The notes under the pieces were generated by a model. The model saw nothing but the letters and a program-made list of their open reading frames with translations. It had not been told where the DNA came from and did no database searches. The position numbers were made by a program, and so were the translations under genes. Of a stretch of 11,084 bases of DNA, positions 1 to 8,340 are shown in pieces; position 1 is the stretch's first letter; each line of letters begins with the position of its first letter. The stretch is from Burkholderiaceae bacterium. Its GTDB lineage: Bacteria > Pseudomonadota > Gammaproteobacteria > Burkholderiales > Burkholderiaceae_E. Where the stretch lies: contig JALQWJ010000030.1 in NCBI GenBank assembly GCA_023258775.1, forward strand, positions 1 to 11,084. Direction: 5' to 3'.

Positions 1-1191
1 AGAGATCTCGCTTTATCGCTCGATAGCAAAATTCAGTTCATCGCTTTTAACGCGATTCGAGACGCCGTCGAGGTTCACCGTGCCAAGGCCGCTGCCGCGG
101 TTGTGATTGATGTTCAGACTGGTGAGCTGCTTGCGCTGGCGAATTGGCCAAGTTACAACCCCAATCAACGCAGCCACCTCTCGGGCGCTCAGCTGCGCAA
201 TCGGGTGATCACCGATATTTTCGAGCCGGGCTCCACAATGAAGCCCTTCACCACGGCGCTCGCACTAGATTCAAACCGGGTGCGTCCGGAGAGCACCTTT
301 AATGTCGCACCGGGCCGCATGACGATTGGCAGCCATACGATTAACGACGCCCATGCTTATGGTGTGCTGACCGTTGAGCAAATCCTGCAAAAGTCATCCA
401 ACGTGGGCACGGCGAAGATGGCCTTGCAAATGCCGCCCCAGGAAATGTGGCAGCTTTTCACACAGGTCGGTTTTGGTCAGGCACCAGACATCGGTTTCCC
501 GGGTGCTGTGGCAGGCCGTGTTAGGCCGCATCGCGGCTGGAAACCGATCGAACAGGCAACCATGTCATACGGACACGGGATTTCGGTTTCGCTCTTACAG
601 TTGGCGAGGGCTTATTCGATTTTTGCCCGTGATGGTGAACTAATTCCAGTGACGATGCTTAAACACGCTGAGCGGGTCGATGGTGAGACGGTGATTCGAA
701 AAGATACCGCCAAAGCAGTGCGTCATATGCTGGAGTTGGCAGCTGGCCCCGGTGGCACCGCACCCCAGGCGCAAATCCAGGGGTATCGTGTTGCAGGCAA
801 AACCGGTACGGCACACAAACTGGAAAACGGGCGCTATGCCAACAAGTATGTGGCCTCCTTCGTCGGTTTTGCACCTGTGTCAGATCCTAGGATCATTATT
901 GCAGTCATGGTTGATGAGCCATCAGCCGGCAAGTACTATGGTGGTCTGGTCGCAGCCCCGGTGTTTTCGCGTATCGGCGGCGAAAGCTTGCGAGCCCTAA
1001 GGGTGATGCCTGATGCCAATATGCAGGCCTTTGTGCCCAAGGCAGGACAGATTAATCTGCAGCCGGCTCAGGAACCCGCACCGCCTGCGGTCGCCGTTCC
1101 GATAGAAAGCGCCGCGGCGCCTGCCAGCACTGAGGGCACCGATGAGGGGTCACAAACCCTTTTGGCGAGTCGAGGAGCAAATAAGCGATGA
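1..1191 (+). CDS. ftsI: FtsI (PBP3), septal peptidoglycan D,D-transpeptidase, 5'-truncated
   Basis: FtsI cross-links newly made septal peptidoglycan in the periplasm as part of the divisome, working with FtsW. The reading frame is open from base 1 (beginning RDLALSLDSKIQ), so the gene is cut by the window edge; 396 codons remain of a protein usually near 580 residues. The missing part would hold the membrane anchor and most of the non-catalytic domain. The penicillin-binding transpeptidase domain is complete: the active-site serine motif STMK is at 232-243 (preceded by FEPG), the SSN motif at 394-402, and KTGT at 799-810. The C-terminus is an Ala/Pro-rich tail of about 40 residues after the domain. 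The TGA stop overlaps the murE ATG by 4 nt (ATGA). Seen: motifs and frame. Inferred: FtsI rather than another class B PBP, from its position just upstream of murE in a dcw cluster. Confidence 0.97.
   Translation, partial: RDLALSLDSKIQFIAFNAIRDAVEVHRAKAAAAVVIDVQTGELLALANWPSYNPNQRSHLSGAQLRNRVITDIFEPGSTMKPFTTALALDSNRVRPESTFNVAPGRMTIGSHTINDAHAYGVLTVEQILQKSSNVGTAKMALQMPPQEMWQLFTQVGFGQAPDIGFPGAVAGRVRPHRGWKPIEQATMSYGHGISVSLLQLARAYSIFARDGELIPVTMLKHAERVDGETVIRKDTAKAVRHMLELAAGPGGTAPQAQIQGYRVAGKTGTAHKLENGRYANKYVASFVGFAPVSDPRIIIAVMVDEPSAGKYYGGLVAAPVFSRIGGESLRALRVMPDANMQAFVPKAGQINLQPAQEPAPPAVAVPIESAAAPASTEGTDEGSQTLLASRGANKR
1172..1177 (+). promoter_or_regulatory. Ribosome binding site of murE
   Basis: GAGGAG lies 10 nt before the murE ATG at 1188, inside the end of ftsI. 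It supports that start, which also gives the expected MurE N-terminus. Confidence 0.6.
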
Positions 1192-2831
1192 CGCCACGCG
1201 CTTGCCCACCGCTCGAACTGACATCGGTGTTGAACTGGCTCAGGCGAAAGTCTGCACCAGGGGCCAAGTTGCGCTCGGATAGCCGAATGGTGCATACGGG
1301 TGATATTTTCTTTGCACTTCCAGGTTTACGTCGTCAAGCGCAGTCGTATGTGGGCGATGCGCTCAAGCGCGGTGCAAGTGCTGTACTTTTGGCTGATAGT
1401 CAGCTTGAGATCGGAGTCGAGGCTGGGGTCGAGGCCGGGGTTGAGATCGGAGTCGAGGCTGGCGTCGAGGCCCCCTTGTTGCCTGTTGCAGATCTTGCCT
1501 CGTTTGCGGGCGAGCTTGCAGCCGCCTACCTTAACTATCCGTCCCGCCGTCTTCCGGTTATCGCAGTCACTGGCACGAACGGTAAGACCAGTGTGTCACA
1601 CTGGATCGCACAGGCCTGGTCCAAACCTGCTGCAGTGATCGGTACACTTGGTGCGGGTCTCATGGGTGCTGCTCAGCCGCTCGAGGCTTTCGGATTGACA
1701 ACGCCCGATGCTGTGCGTCTGCAGCAAATGCTCGGTGATTTTGCCGAACAAGGCGCAAGTCTCATCGCGATTGAAGCCTCATCAATCGGTTTGGATCAGG
1801 GGCGCTTGCAAGGCCTAGAGCCTGCAGTTGCGGTCTTCACCAATCTAAGCCGAGATCACCTCGACTATCACGCCGATATGCATGCGTATGCGCAGGCAAA
1901 AGCGCGTCTCTTTGCAATGCTTGGTTCAGCTCGTGCCAGCGCTGCTCAGGCGCAAGCGGTCATCAACATTGATGATGTTTGGGCGCGAGTGATGATCGAA
2001 GCCTGTCCCCCGGGTTGTCCGCTGTGGTTTTACAGCGTACAAGATGAGCCAGACGCAGCCAAAGCTTTAGCGTCTCAACACCAGGCGCACTTGCTGTGGG
2101 CCCGTCACGCCCCAGCGGATCATCAGTCAGGCTTGCAATGGGCGCGGTTTGAGCCCGGCAAGCCCAAGGCAGTCGACCAGGGCCAGTTGCAGCTGGGTCT
2201 TATGGGGCGCTTTAATGCCGCAAACGCCCTGGCGGTTGCCTGCACCCTGATGGCTTTGGGTCAGCGCACACAAGACGCTGTTCAATCGCTTGGCGCGCTC
2301 AAGCCTGTACCGGGCCGGATGCAATGTATGGGTACGGCACAAACACCTCTGGTGGTGGTTGACTACGCTCATACGCCTGACGCGGTGGCGCAAGTGCTTG
2401 TTGCCTTGAGGTCGGTTACCGAGCAACGTCAGGGTCGTTTGCACTGCTTGCTTGGTGCTGGCGGTGATCGCGATCCGGGCAAGCGACATGCCATGGGCGC
2501 TCTTGCCATCAAGGCATGCGACAGGCTTTGTCTGACTAGTGATAATCCGCGCGATGAAGATCCTCAAGTGATTTGCGAGGCCTTAAGACAAGGCGCAATC
2601 AATGTTTGCCCCGAGGCAGCGCATGACGCCAGACGATTGCTTGTTGACGTCGACCGAGGATCGGCAATCGATCACATCATTGCAAGCGCCGCTGCCTGCG
2701 ATGTGATTCTGATTGCAGGTAAAGGACACGAAAGCTATCAGGAAGTGCGTGGTCATCGGCAGCACTTCGATGACAGTGAGCATGCCCAGCATGCTTTGAA
2801 AAGGCACTGGCCGCTTGAGGTCCGAGCCTGA
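1188..2831 (+). CDS. murE: MurE, UDP-MurNAc-L-Ala-D-Glu:meso-diaminopimelate ligase
   Basis: MurE is the cytoplasmic ATP-dependent ligase that adds the third residue to the UDP-MurNAc peptide. The 547-residue product is longer than E. coli MurE (495). The N-terminal UDP-binding domain includes DSR and GDIFFALPG near residues 30-45. The ATP P-loop GTNGKT is at 1572-1589 (residues 129-134). The NLSRDHLDYH motif is followed by AQAKARLF, whose Lys238 matches the lysine carbamylated in this family. DNPR at 2541-2552 (residues 452-455) is the known signature for meso-DAP rather than lysine. A KGHE motif lies near the C-terminus. Oddity: residues 74-95 are a Gly-Val-Glu-Ala repeat (see the repeat entry) in the variable loop between the first domain and the P-loop. 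The start overlaps the ftsI stop by 4 nt and the stop overlaps the murF start by 1 nt (TGATG), implying coupled translation. Confidence 0.98.
   Translation: MTPRACPPLELTSVLNWLRRKSAPGAKLRSDSRMVHTGDIFFALPGLRRQAQSYVGDALKRGASAVLLADSQLEIGVEAGVEAGVEIGVEAGVEAPLLPVADLASFAGELAAAYLNYPSRRLPVIAVTGTNGKTSVSHWIAQAWSKPAAVIGTLGAGLMGAAQPLEAFGLTTPDAVRLQQMLGDFAEQGASLIAIEASSIGLDQGRLQGLEPAVAVFTNLSRDHLDYHADMHAYAQAKARLFAMLGSARASAAQAQAVINIDDVWARVMIEACPPGCPLWFYSVQDEPDAAKALASQHQAHLLWARHAPADHQSGLQWARFEPGKPKAVDQGQLQLGLMGRFNAANALAVACTLMALGQRTQDAVQSLGALKPVPGRMQCMGTAQTPLVVVDYAHTPDAVAQVLVALRSVTEQRQGRLHCLLGAGGDRDPGKRHAMGALAIKACDRLCLTSDNPRDEDPQVICEALRQGAINVCPEAAHDARRLLVDVDRGSAIDHIIASAAACDVILIAGKGHESYQEVRGHRQHFDDSEHAQHALKRHWPLEVRA
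1407..1472 (+). repeat. In-frame tandem repeat within murE (36-bp unit made of 12-bp subunits)
   Basis: A 36-bp unit beginning GAGATCGGAGTCGAGGCT at 1407 recurs at 1443. The second copy is incomplete (30 bp) and has one mismatch over the shared length. Inside each unit a 12-bp subrepeat encodes Gly-Val-Glu-Ala (GVEA, with one GVEI). The array reads E-I then five GVE(A/I) blocks, MurE residues 74-95. Both periods are multiples of three, so gain or loss of units keeps the frame. It sits in a loop that varies in length among MurE proteins. Confidence 0.93.
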
Positions 2832-4240
2832 TGTTTACGCTCGCTCAAGCCCAGTCATGGATTAAGGACGCGAAACTTGTGGGCGATGCTGACCACAGGG
2901 TCGATCGGGTTTGCACCGACTCGCGCCAGGCCAAGTCGGGTGATTTATTTGTGCCTTTGGTCGGTGAACGTTTTGATGCGCATGCCTTTATTGGCCAGGT
3001 TATCGGCGCAGGCGTACGCGCTGTTTTAAGCGCTCAAAGCCTCTCGCCCGATGCCTTAATTGATGGGCAAATCCAACGTGGCGTGATCCATGGCTTGCAA
3101 GTGCCCGACACCACGACCGCTTTGCAGCAGCTTGCGGCAGGCTGGCGTCGAGAATTCTCCCTTCCTGTTATCGCGGTGACCGGCAGTAATGGCAAAACAA
3201 CCGTCAAGGAGATGATCGCAAGCATCCTGAGGTTCGCCTACGGCGAGGCCGCGCTTGCAAGCCAGGGCAATCTCAACAACGGTTATGGCGTCCCAATGTC
3301 GGTTTTGCGACTGCGGGCTGATCACCGCGCGGCAGTGTTTGAGTTGGGTATCAATCAAGTCGGTGAAATGGCTCAACTTTGCCCGATCGCACAGCCCACG
3401 CTTACGCTTGTCAATAATGCACAGCGTGAGCATCAGGAGTTTTTGCATGGTGTTGAGGCTTCGGCGCGCGAAAACGGGGCTGCGATCAGCCAGTTGAAAG
3501 CCGATGGGATTGCGGTGTTCCCGGGCGACGATCAATGCGCGGCAATTTGGCAGTCCTTGGCAGGCAATCGTCACTGTGTTTGCTTTGGTTGGCAGGATCA
3601 TTGGCCTGTTCATGCTACTGAACTGAGCCTAACAGGCTTTCGCTTGCACTGCCTCGGCGAACAGGCGATGGTAAGACTCCGTATCGCGGGTCGCCACAAT
3701 ATTCGCAATGCGATGGCAGCAGCGGCTTGCTGCCGAGCAATCGGGCTGAGTCTTGAGCAAATCGTCACGGGGCTGGAACAATTCGAACCTGTCGGCGGTC
3801 GTTTGCGGCAGATTCCCTTGCACGCACGGGCCCTGCTGATCGACGACAGCTACAACGCCAATCCCGATTCGGTACGCGCCGCGATTGATGTGCTTGCAAG
3901 CATGGCCGGCGAGCGTTTCCTGGTGCTTGGCGATATGGGCGAGGTTGGCGATCAGGGCGATGCCTTTCACGAGGAAGTCGGGGTTTATGCGCGCAGTTGC
4001 GGCATCGATCAATTGTGGTTACTTGGCGATGCCACCGTCCACAGTGCCAGGGGCTTTGGCGAACGGGCAAGGCATTTCGGTGATGATATTCAGGCTTTAA
4101 TCGACGCGCTTGCCTCAGGGCTCGATCCCGACCATTTATCGGATAAGGCATCGGTATTGGTGAAGGGTTCGCGTTTCATGGCCATGGAACGGGTGGTCAA
4201 GGCGCTTACCGAAGATCAACATGTCAAGGTGCCCTTGTAA
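2831..4240 (+). CDS. murF: MurF, UDP-MurNAc-tripeptide:D-Ala-D-Ala ligase
   Basis: MurF completes the UDP-MurNAc-pentapeptide in the cytoplasm by adding D-Ala-D-Ala, the product of the Ddl enzyme encoded at the right edge of this window. The protein is 469 residues, against 452 in E. coli. The N-terminal domain contains DSR and [15 protein letters not shown]. The ATP P-loop GSNGKTT begins at 3182 (residue 118, Lys122) and is followed by VKEM, typical of MurF. The central domain has [10 protein letters not shown], and the C-terminal domain has [10 protein letters not shown] from residue 338. Oddity: where MurD and MurE have the carbamylated lysine, this MurF seems to have Asn215 within ARENGA (see findings). 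The ATG shares one base with the murE stop, with a GAGG at 2817-2820 as a modest ribosome binding site. The TAA shares its last base with the mraY ATG. Confidence 0.98.
   Translation: MFTLAQAQSWIKDAKLVGDADHRVDRVCTDSRQAKSGDLFVPLVGERFDAHAFIGQVIGAGVRAVLSAQSLSPDALIDGQIQRGVIHGLQVPDTTTALQQLAAGWRREFSLPVIAVTGSNGKTTVKEMIASILRFAYGEAALASQGNLNNGYGVPMSVLRLRADHRAAVFELGINQVGEMAQLCPIAQPTLTLVNNAQREHQEFLHGVEASARENGAAISQLKADGIAVFPGDDQCAAIWQSLAGNRHCVCFGWQDHWPVHATELSLTGFRLHCLGEQAMVRLRIAGRHNIRNAMAAAACCRAIGLSLEQIVTGLEQFEPVGGRLRQIPLHARALLIDDSYNANPDSVRAAIDVLASMAGERFLVLGDMGEVGDQGDAFHEEVGVYARSCGIDQLWLLGDATVHSARGFGERARHFGDDIQALIDALASGLDPDHLSDKASVLVKGSRFMAMERVVKALTEDQHVKVPL
4226..4231 (+). promoter_or_regulatory. Ribosome binding site of mraY
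   Basis: AAGGTG lies 8 nt before the mraY ATG at 4240, inside the last codons of murF. It supports the start that overlaps the murF stop by one base. Confidence 0.5.
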
Positions 4241-5409
4241 TGCTGCTTGAACTTGCTCAATGGCTTGCCAAGGACATTCGCGCCTTTTCGGTCTTCAATT
4301 ACATCACCTTGCGTGCTGCCCTGGCCACGTTAACGGCGCTCGCCTTTGGCTTGTTACTCGGGCCCTGGGTGATCCGAAGGCTAGCCGCGCTAAAAATTGG
4401 CCAGGCCGTGCGCGATGACGGGCCGCAAACGCATTTGGTGAAAAAGGGCACCCCGACCATGGGCGGTGCTTTGATTTTGCTGGTTTTGGGTTTATCGACC
4501 CTGCTTTGGGCGGATTTAGATAATCGGTTTATTTGGATCGTGCTCTTAGTGACCTTTGGGTTTGGATGGATCGGCTGGGTTGATGATTACCGCAAGGTGG
4601 TCCATCGTGATCCACAGGGCATGCCGGCAAGAGAAAAATACTTTTGGCAGTCCTTAATCGGCGTACTCGCTGCGGTATGGCTTGCCTTTGCAGTGCCCGC
4701 CCAAAGCAACAGCGAGGCCTTGAACCTCTTTTTGCGCTGGGTGGAATCAGGGCTGGACATGGATTTACCGCCCCGGGCCGACTTGATCGTGCCCTTTTTC
4801 AAAAATGTTGCTTACCCGCTCGGTGTGCTTGGTTTCATGATTCTGAGCTACTTCGTGATTGTTGGTACCAGCAATGCCGTCAACCTCACCGACGGCGCTG
4901 ATGGCCTGGCGACGATGCCCACGGTCATGGTCGGAAGTGCGCTTGGGGTTTTTGCCTATGTGACCGGTCATGCGGTTTTTGCGAAGTATTTGTTGATTCC
5001 TCATGTACCTGGTGCGGGTGAACTGACGGTGTTTTGTGGCGCATTGGCAGGCGCCGGATTGGCATTTCTGTGGTTTAACGCCTATCCAGCCCAGGTCTTT
5101 ATGGGCGACGTTGGCGCACTTGCGCTTGGAGGGGCTCTGGGCACGGTTGCTGTCATCGTGCGTCAGGAGATCGTCTTATTCATCATGGGCGGGGTCTTTG
5201 TTGCCGAGACGATTTCTGTGATGTTGCAGGTCGGCTGGTTCAAATACACCAAGCGACGCTACGGCGAAGGCCGGCGAATTTTTCGGATGGCGCCTTTGCA
5301 CCACCACTTCGAAGTGGGTGGTGTGAGTGAGTCACAGGTGGTCGTGCGGTTTTGGATCGTGACCATGATGCTGGTTTTGTTTGGTCTTTCAACGCTTAAG
5401 TTGCGCTGA
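4240..5409 (+). CDS. mraY: MraY, phospho-MurNAc-pentapeptide transferase (lipid I synthase)
   Basis: MraY is an integral inner-membrane enzyme that transfers phospho-MurNAc-pentapeptide from UDP to undecaprenyl phosphate, making lipid I. The product is 389 residues with about ten hydrophobic segments, against 360 in E. coli. Family motifs in order are: [18 protein letters not shown] near residue 65; GWVDDYRKV with Asp115-Asp116 (4582-4587), at the same numbers as the E. coli catalytic pair; [23 protein letters not shown] with Asp290 (5107-5109); and [10 protein letters not shown] with the histidines at residues 354-356. The extra length is mainly a loop containing a polar stretch (about residues 150-185), as I recall for betaproteobacterial MraY. 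The start shares one base with the murF TAA. The TGA is followed one base later by the murD ATG. Confidence 0.98.
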   Translation: MLLELAQWLAKDIRAFSVFNYITLRAALATLTALAFGLLLGPWVIRRLAALKIGQAVRDDGPQTHLVKKGTPTMGGALILLVLGLSTLLWADLDNRFIWIVLLVTFGFGWIGWVDDYRKVVHRDPQGMPAREKYFWQSLIGVLAAVWLAFAVPAQSNSEALNLFLRWVESGLDMDLPPRADLIVPFFKNVAYPLGVLGFMILSYFVIVGTSNAVNLTDGADGLATMPTVMVGSALGVFAYVTGHAVFAKYLLIPHVPGAGELTVFCGALAGAGLAFLWFNAYPAQVFMGDVGALALGGALGTVAVIVRQEIVLFIMGGVFVAETISVMLQVGWFKYTKRRYGEGRRIFRMAPLHHHFEVGGVSESQVVVRFWIVTMMLVLFGLSTLKLR

Positions 5410-5410
5410 G

Positions 5411-7054
5411 ATGAACACTGCCAGGCCAAAACAACAAAATACGGTGCAAAGCACCGCGCTGGCGACGATGCCGGCGATGCATCCGGCGGTGCGGCCCTTG
5501 ATGGAGCCCTTACACTGGGCGGGGCAGCAAGTGCTCGTGCTTGGTTCGGGCGAATCAGGTCAGGCCATGGTCGCCTGGCTTTTACGTTGTGGTGCCAAGG
5601 TCAAGCTTGCCGATACCCGCAACAATCCACCGGGCGCAGCAAAACTGCTCGAAGACTACCCGCAGCTCACGAGCTGCTTTGGTCATCCGCAGCAATCCTG
5701 GCTTGATGATATTGATTTGGTGGCCTGGTCCCCCGGTGTGTCAATCGAGCAAGGCAGCGGCGCAGCGCTTGCGCAGTGGGCTCAGGCGCGAGGCATACCA
5801 GTCGCCGGGGAAATCGAATGGTTTGCGCAGGCGCTGGCAAGACTAAGACAGCGCGGCTATCAGCCTGCGCTTGTGGCTGTGACGGGCACCAATGGCAAAA
5901 CGACCACAGTCAGTTTGCTCGCAAAACTTTGTGAGACCGCTAATCGACGAGTTGCCTTGGCAGGTAATGTTTCGCCTGCGGCCTTGCGCGCCTTGATTGA
6001 TGCGCTCGATTTCGCCGGCCTAAACGCCGATGAATGGCATCGCGACACCCCACTTTCTGAGACGATCATCAATGCCTTACCGCAGGTCTGGGTGCTGGAG
6101 CTATCAAGTTTTCAGCTTGCGCTTTGCACCAGCTTGCAAGCCGATGCCAGCGCGCTGCTGAACCTAAGCGAAGATCATCTCGATTGGCATGCCTCGATGG
6201 ATCACTACGCTGCGGCTAAACAGCAGGTCTTTCAGGCCTTGGGGATTGCGGTGTATTCGCGTGATGACCCGGCAACAGAGCCGAAGTCGCGGGCCGTGGT
6301 CAAGCGGGTAGGTTTTGGCCGATCCTTGCCGCAAAAGCTCGGCGATTTTGGTGTAGCGCAGTTACAAGGTCTGCAATGGCTGGTTGAGGCAGTTGCGCTT
6401 GAGGAGAGCGGCGGGCGCAAAAGGCGTATGGAGCCCGCACCTTTCAGGCTTAGGCCCCTAATGCCTGCCGATGCGCTACGTGTGCGCGGCCATCACAATC
6501 AAGCGAATGCACTTGCGGCGCTCGCTTTGGGACGAGCCATCGGATTGCCGATGGCGGCGATGCTCCATGGTTTGCGTCGATTTGAGGCCGGGCCACATCG
6601 TTGTGAAATTCTGCGCGTGATCAACGATGTAGCCTATATCGACGATAGCAAAGGCACGAACGTTGGCGCAACGGTGGCAGCCTTGCAAGGACTGGGCATG
6701 CCTTGTCATTTGATTGCAGGCGGGGTGGGTAAGGGCCAGGATTTTGCCGCTTTAGGCATGGCAATCGTTGAACACGCCTCCTCGGTTGCGCTGATTGGTG
6801 AGGCTGCTGATGCCATCGAAGCAGCGATTCGCCATGCGCTTGCTGCAAGCCCGTTAAGGCTTGCCAAGGGGCTCGAAATCAGCCGCCACAGCTGCCTCCA
6901 AGCAGCGGTACAAACAGCCTCGCAAGCTGCCAGAACAGGTGAGGCGGTACTCTTATCGCCAGCTTGTGCAAGCTTTGACATGTTTCGCGATTACAAGCAC
7001 CGGGCAGCCATGTTTGCCCGCGCCATTGATGAGCTTAATGGGGTTATCGCATGA
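5411..7054 (+). CDS. murD: MurD, UDP-MurNAc-L-Ala:D-glutamate ligase
   Basis: MurD is the cytoplasmic ligase that adds D-Glu to UDP-MurNAc-L-Ala. With the ATG at 5411 the protein is 547 residues, far longer than E. coli MurD (438). The nucleotide-like fold begins with [10 protein letters not shown] at residue 41. The P-loop GTNGKTT starts at residue 159 (5885, Lys163). ELSSFQL is at 230-236. SEDHLDWH is followed by AAAKQQVF, with Lys270 the likely carbamylated residue. DDSKGTN starts at 411, and a C-terminal [17 protein letters not shown] motif is present. Extra segments lie before the P-loop, before ELSSFQL, and around residues 330-350 (basic EESGGRKRR). The start is uncertain: 5411 is chosen because it follows the mraY stop by one base, but the first 30 residues match no MurD motif. 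The ATG at 5501 would give the usual MurD N-terminus. No strong ribosome binding site helps decide. The stop overlaps ftsW by 4 nt. Confidence 0.95.
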   Translation: MNTARPKQQNTVQSTALATMPAMHPAVRPLMEPLHWAGQQVLVLGSGESGQAMVAWLLRCGAKVKLADTRNNPPGAAKLLEDYPQLTSCFGHPQQSWLDDIDLVAWSPGVSIEQGSGAALAQWAQARGIPVAGEIEWFAQALARLRQRGYQPALVAVTGTNGKTTTVSLLAKLCETANRRVALAGNVSPAALRALIDALDFAGLNADEWHRDTPLSETIINALPQVWVLELSSFQLALCTSLQADASALLNLSEDHLDWHASMDHYAAAKQQVFQALGIAVYSRDDPATEPKSRAVVKRVGFGRSLPQKLGDFGVAQLQGLQWLVEAVALEESGGRKRRMEPAPFRLRPLMPADALRVRGHHNQANALAALALGRAIGLPMAAMLHGLRRFEAGPHRCEILRVINDVAYIDDSKGTNVGATVAALQGLGMPCHLIAGGVGKGQDFAALGMAIVEHASSVALIGEAADAIEAAIRHALAASPLRLAKGLEISRHSCLQAAVQTASQAARTGEAVLLSPACASFDMFRDYKHRAAMFARAIDELNGVIA

Positions 7055-8340
7055 GACTGGCCTTGCAAGCGCGTCTTGCTCGGGCGATGAGCCTTTTTAG
7101 TGCCTCGCCGCAGTGGTTCGCTGGGGCTATGCCCTGGCGTGCGCGACCAAGTTCGCCTGCCGTTGCTTCGCGCGACCTGGGTCGGCAAACGAGCAGCCAG
7201 CCGATTGCCGCCGAACTCGATCACAGCATTCTTGCGGTGACGCTCGCCTTATTGTTCTTCGGTTTGGTGATGGTTTATTCGGCATCGATCGCTTTGCCTG
7301 ATTCACCTCGCTTTGCCGCGTACAAGTCCTCGCATTTCCTGTTACGCCACGCTTTCGCAATTACCACGGGTCTGATTGCGGCCTCGGTCGTCTTTCGAGT
7401 TCCGACAAGAACATTGCAACGTCTTGCTGCGCCGATGTTTTTGCTCGGCTTGTTCTTACTCTTACTCGTCCTGATCCCAGGTGTTGGCAAGGTGGTCTAC
7501 GGTGCGCGACGGTGGATTTCGCTGGGTGTAATTAACCTTCAGCCCTCAGAGCTCATGAAGGTCTTTGTGATTCTCTATGTTGCTGATTACACCGTTCGCA
7601 AGCAAGACTACATGCACCATTTCTCCAAGGGTTTTTTGCCGATGGGCACGGCTGTGGCGATGGTGGGTCTCTTACTGCTGCTTGAGCCAGATCTTGGTGC
7701 CTTCATTGTGATTGCCGCAGTGGCTATGGGCATACTTTTTCTTGGTGGTGTCAATGGCAAGCTCTTTAGTGGTTTGATTGTGATCGCACTCACCACATTT
7801 GCCTTGCTGATTCATTTGTCGCCTTGGCGTCGGGAGCGGATATTTGCTTATCTCGATCCTTTTGAACCATCGAATGCGCTGGGAAAGGGCTATCAGCTTT
7901 CCCACTCGTTGATCGCCTTTGGTCGAGGCGAATGGTTTGGTGTGGGTCTTGGCGGTTCCGTGGAAAAGTTGCATTACCTACCCGAGGCACACACTGACTT
8001 CTTGCTTGCTGTGATTGGTGAAGAACTCGGACTCGTCGGTGTGATCGCAACTATTTTGGGATTTTTGTGGCTGACCCGGCGTGCTTTTCAGATTGGACGA
8101 CAGGCCATTGCAATGGAACGCTTTTACCCGGGACTGGTTGCCAAGGGCATTGCGCTGTGGATCGGCTCGCAGGCCTTTATCAACATGGGGGTGAACCTCG
8201 GATTGCTACCGACCAAGGGCTTGACCCTACCCCTGATGAGTTACGGGGGAACAGGCATTCTGGTCAATTGCGTGGCAATCGGGATCTTGCTAAGAATTGA
8301 CCGCGAAAACCGTATCACCATGAGAGGGGGCAAGCTATGA
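7051..8340 (+). CDS. ftsW: FtsW, septal peptidoglycan glycosyltransferase (SEDS family)
   Basis: FtsW is the SEDS-family membrane enzyme that polymerises lipid II at the septum together with the FtsI encoded upstream. The product is 429 residues with about ten membrane segments. The first hydrophobic segment is at about residues 59-80 (ending LVMVYSASI), leaving a polar N-terminal tail of nearly 60 residues. Recognisable motifs are [66 protein letters not shown]; and the C-terminal [17 protein letters not shown]. Asp316 (7996-7998) in EAHTDF matches the catalytic aspartate of SEDS polymerases. The ATG at 7051 overlaps the murD stop as ATGA, with only a weak GGGG 7 nt upstream; ATGs at 7087 and 7129 are alternatives. 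The family RodA/SpoVE is excluded by context rather than sequence. The stop overlaps murG by 4 nt. Confidence 0.97.
   Translation: MRLALQARLARAMSLFSASPQWFAGAMPWRARPSSPAVASRDLGRQTSSQPIAAELDHSILAVTLALLFFGLVMVYSASIALPDSPRFAAYKSSHFLLRHAFAITTGLIAASVVFRVPTRTLQRLAAPMFLLGLFLLLLVLIPGVGKVVYGARRWISLGVINLQPSELMKVFVILYVADYTVRKQDYMHHFSKGFLPMGTAVAMVGLLLLLEPDLGAFIVIAAVAMGILFLGGVNGKLFSGLIVIALTTFALLIHLSPWRRERIFAYLDPFEPSNALGKGYQLSHSLIAFGRGEWFGVGLGGSVEKLHYLPEAHTDFLLAVIGEELGLVGVIATILGFLWLTRRAFQIGRQAIAMERFYPGLVAKGIALWIGSQAFINMGVNLGLLPTKGLTLPLMSYGGTGILVNCVAIGILLRIDRENRITMRGGKL
8322..8330 (+). promoter_or_regulatory. Ribosome binding site of murG
   Basis: The purine run GAGAGGGGG ends 6 nt before the murG ATG at 8337, within the last codons of ftsW. 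It supports the ATGA-overlap start. Confidence 0.6.

Noticed and set aside
103..105. GTG at 103 as the start of a short ftsI
   Set aside because: The frame is open to base 1 and the residues before 103 match the FtsI family, so the gene is cut by the window edge rather than starting here.
1407..1472. CRISPR-like or regulatory repeat array in murE
   Set aside because: The units are contiguous with no spacers and code in frame for GVEA, so it is a coding minisatellite.
2127..2567. 146-codon open frame on the minus strand opposite murE
   Set aside because: It has no known motif and lies opposite conserved MurE coding sequence, so it is treated as a shadow frame.
3056..3613. 185-codon open frame on the minus strand opposite murF
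   Set aside because: It is fully antisense to a well-supported murF, shows no recognisable domain, and such frames are common opposite GC-rich genes.
5381..5410. TTG at 5381 as an upstream start for murD
   Set aside because: It would overlap mraY by 29 nt, has no ribosome binding site and adds residues that do not resemble MurD.
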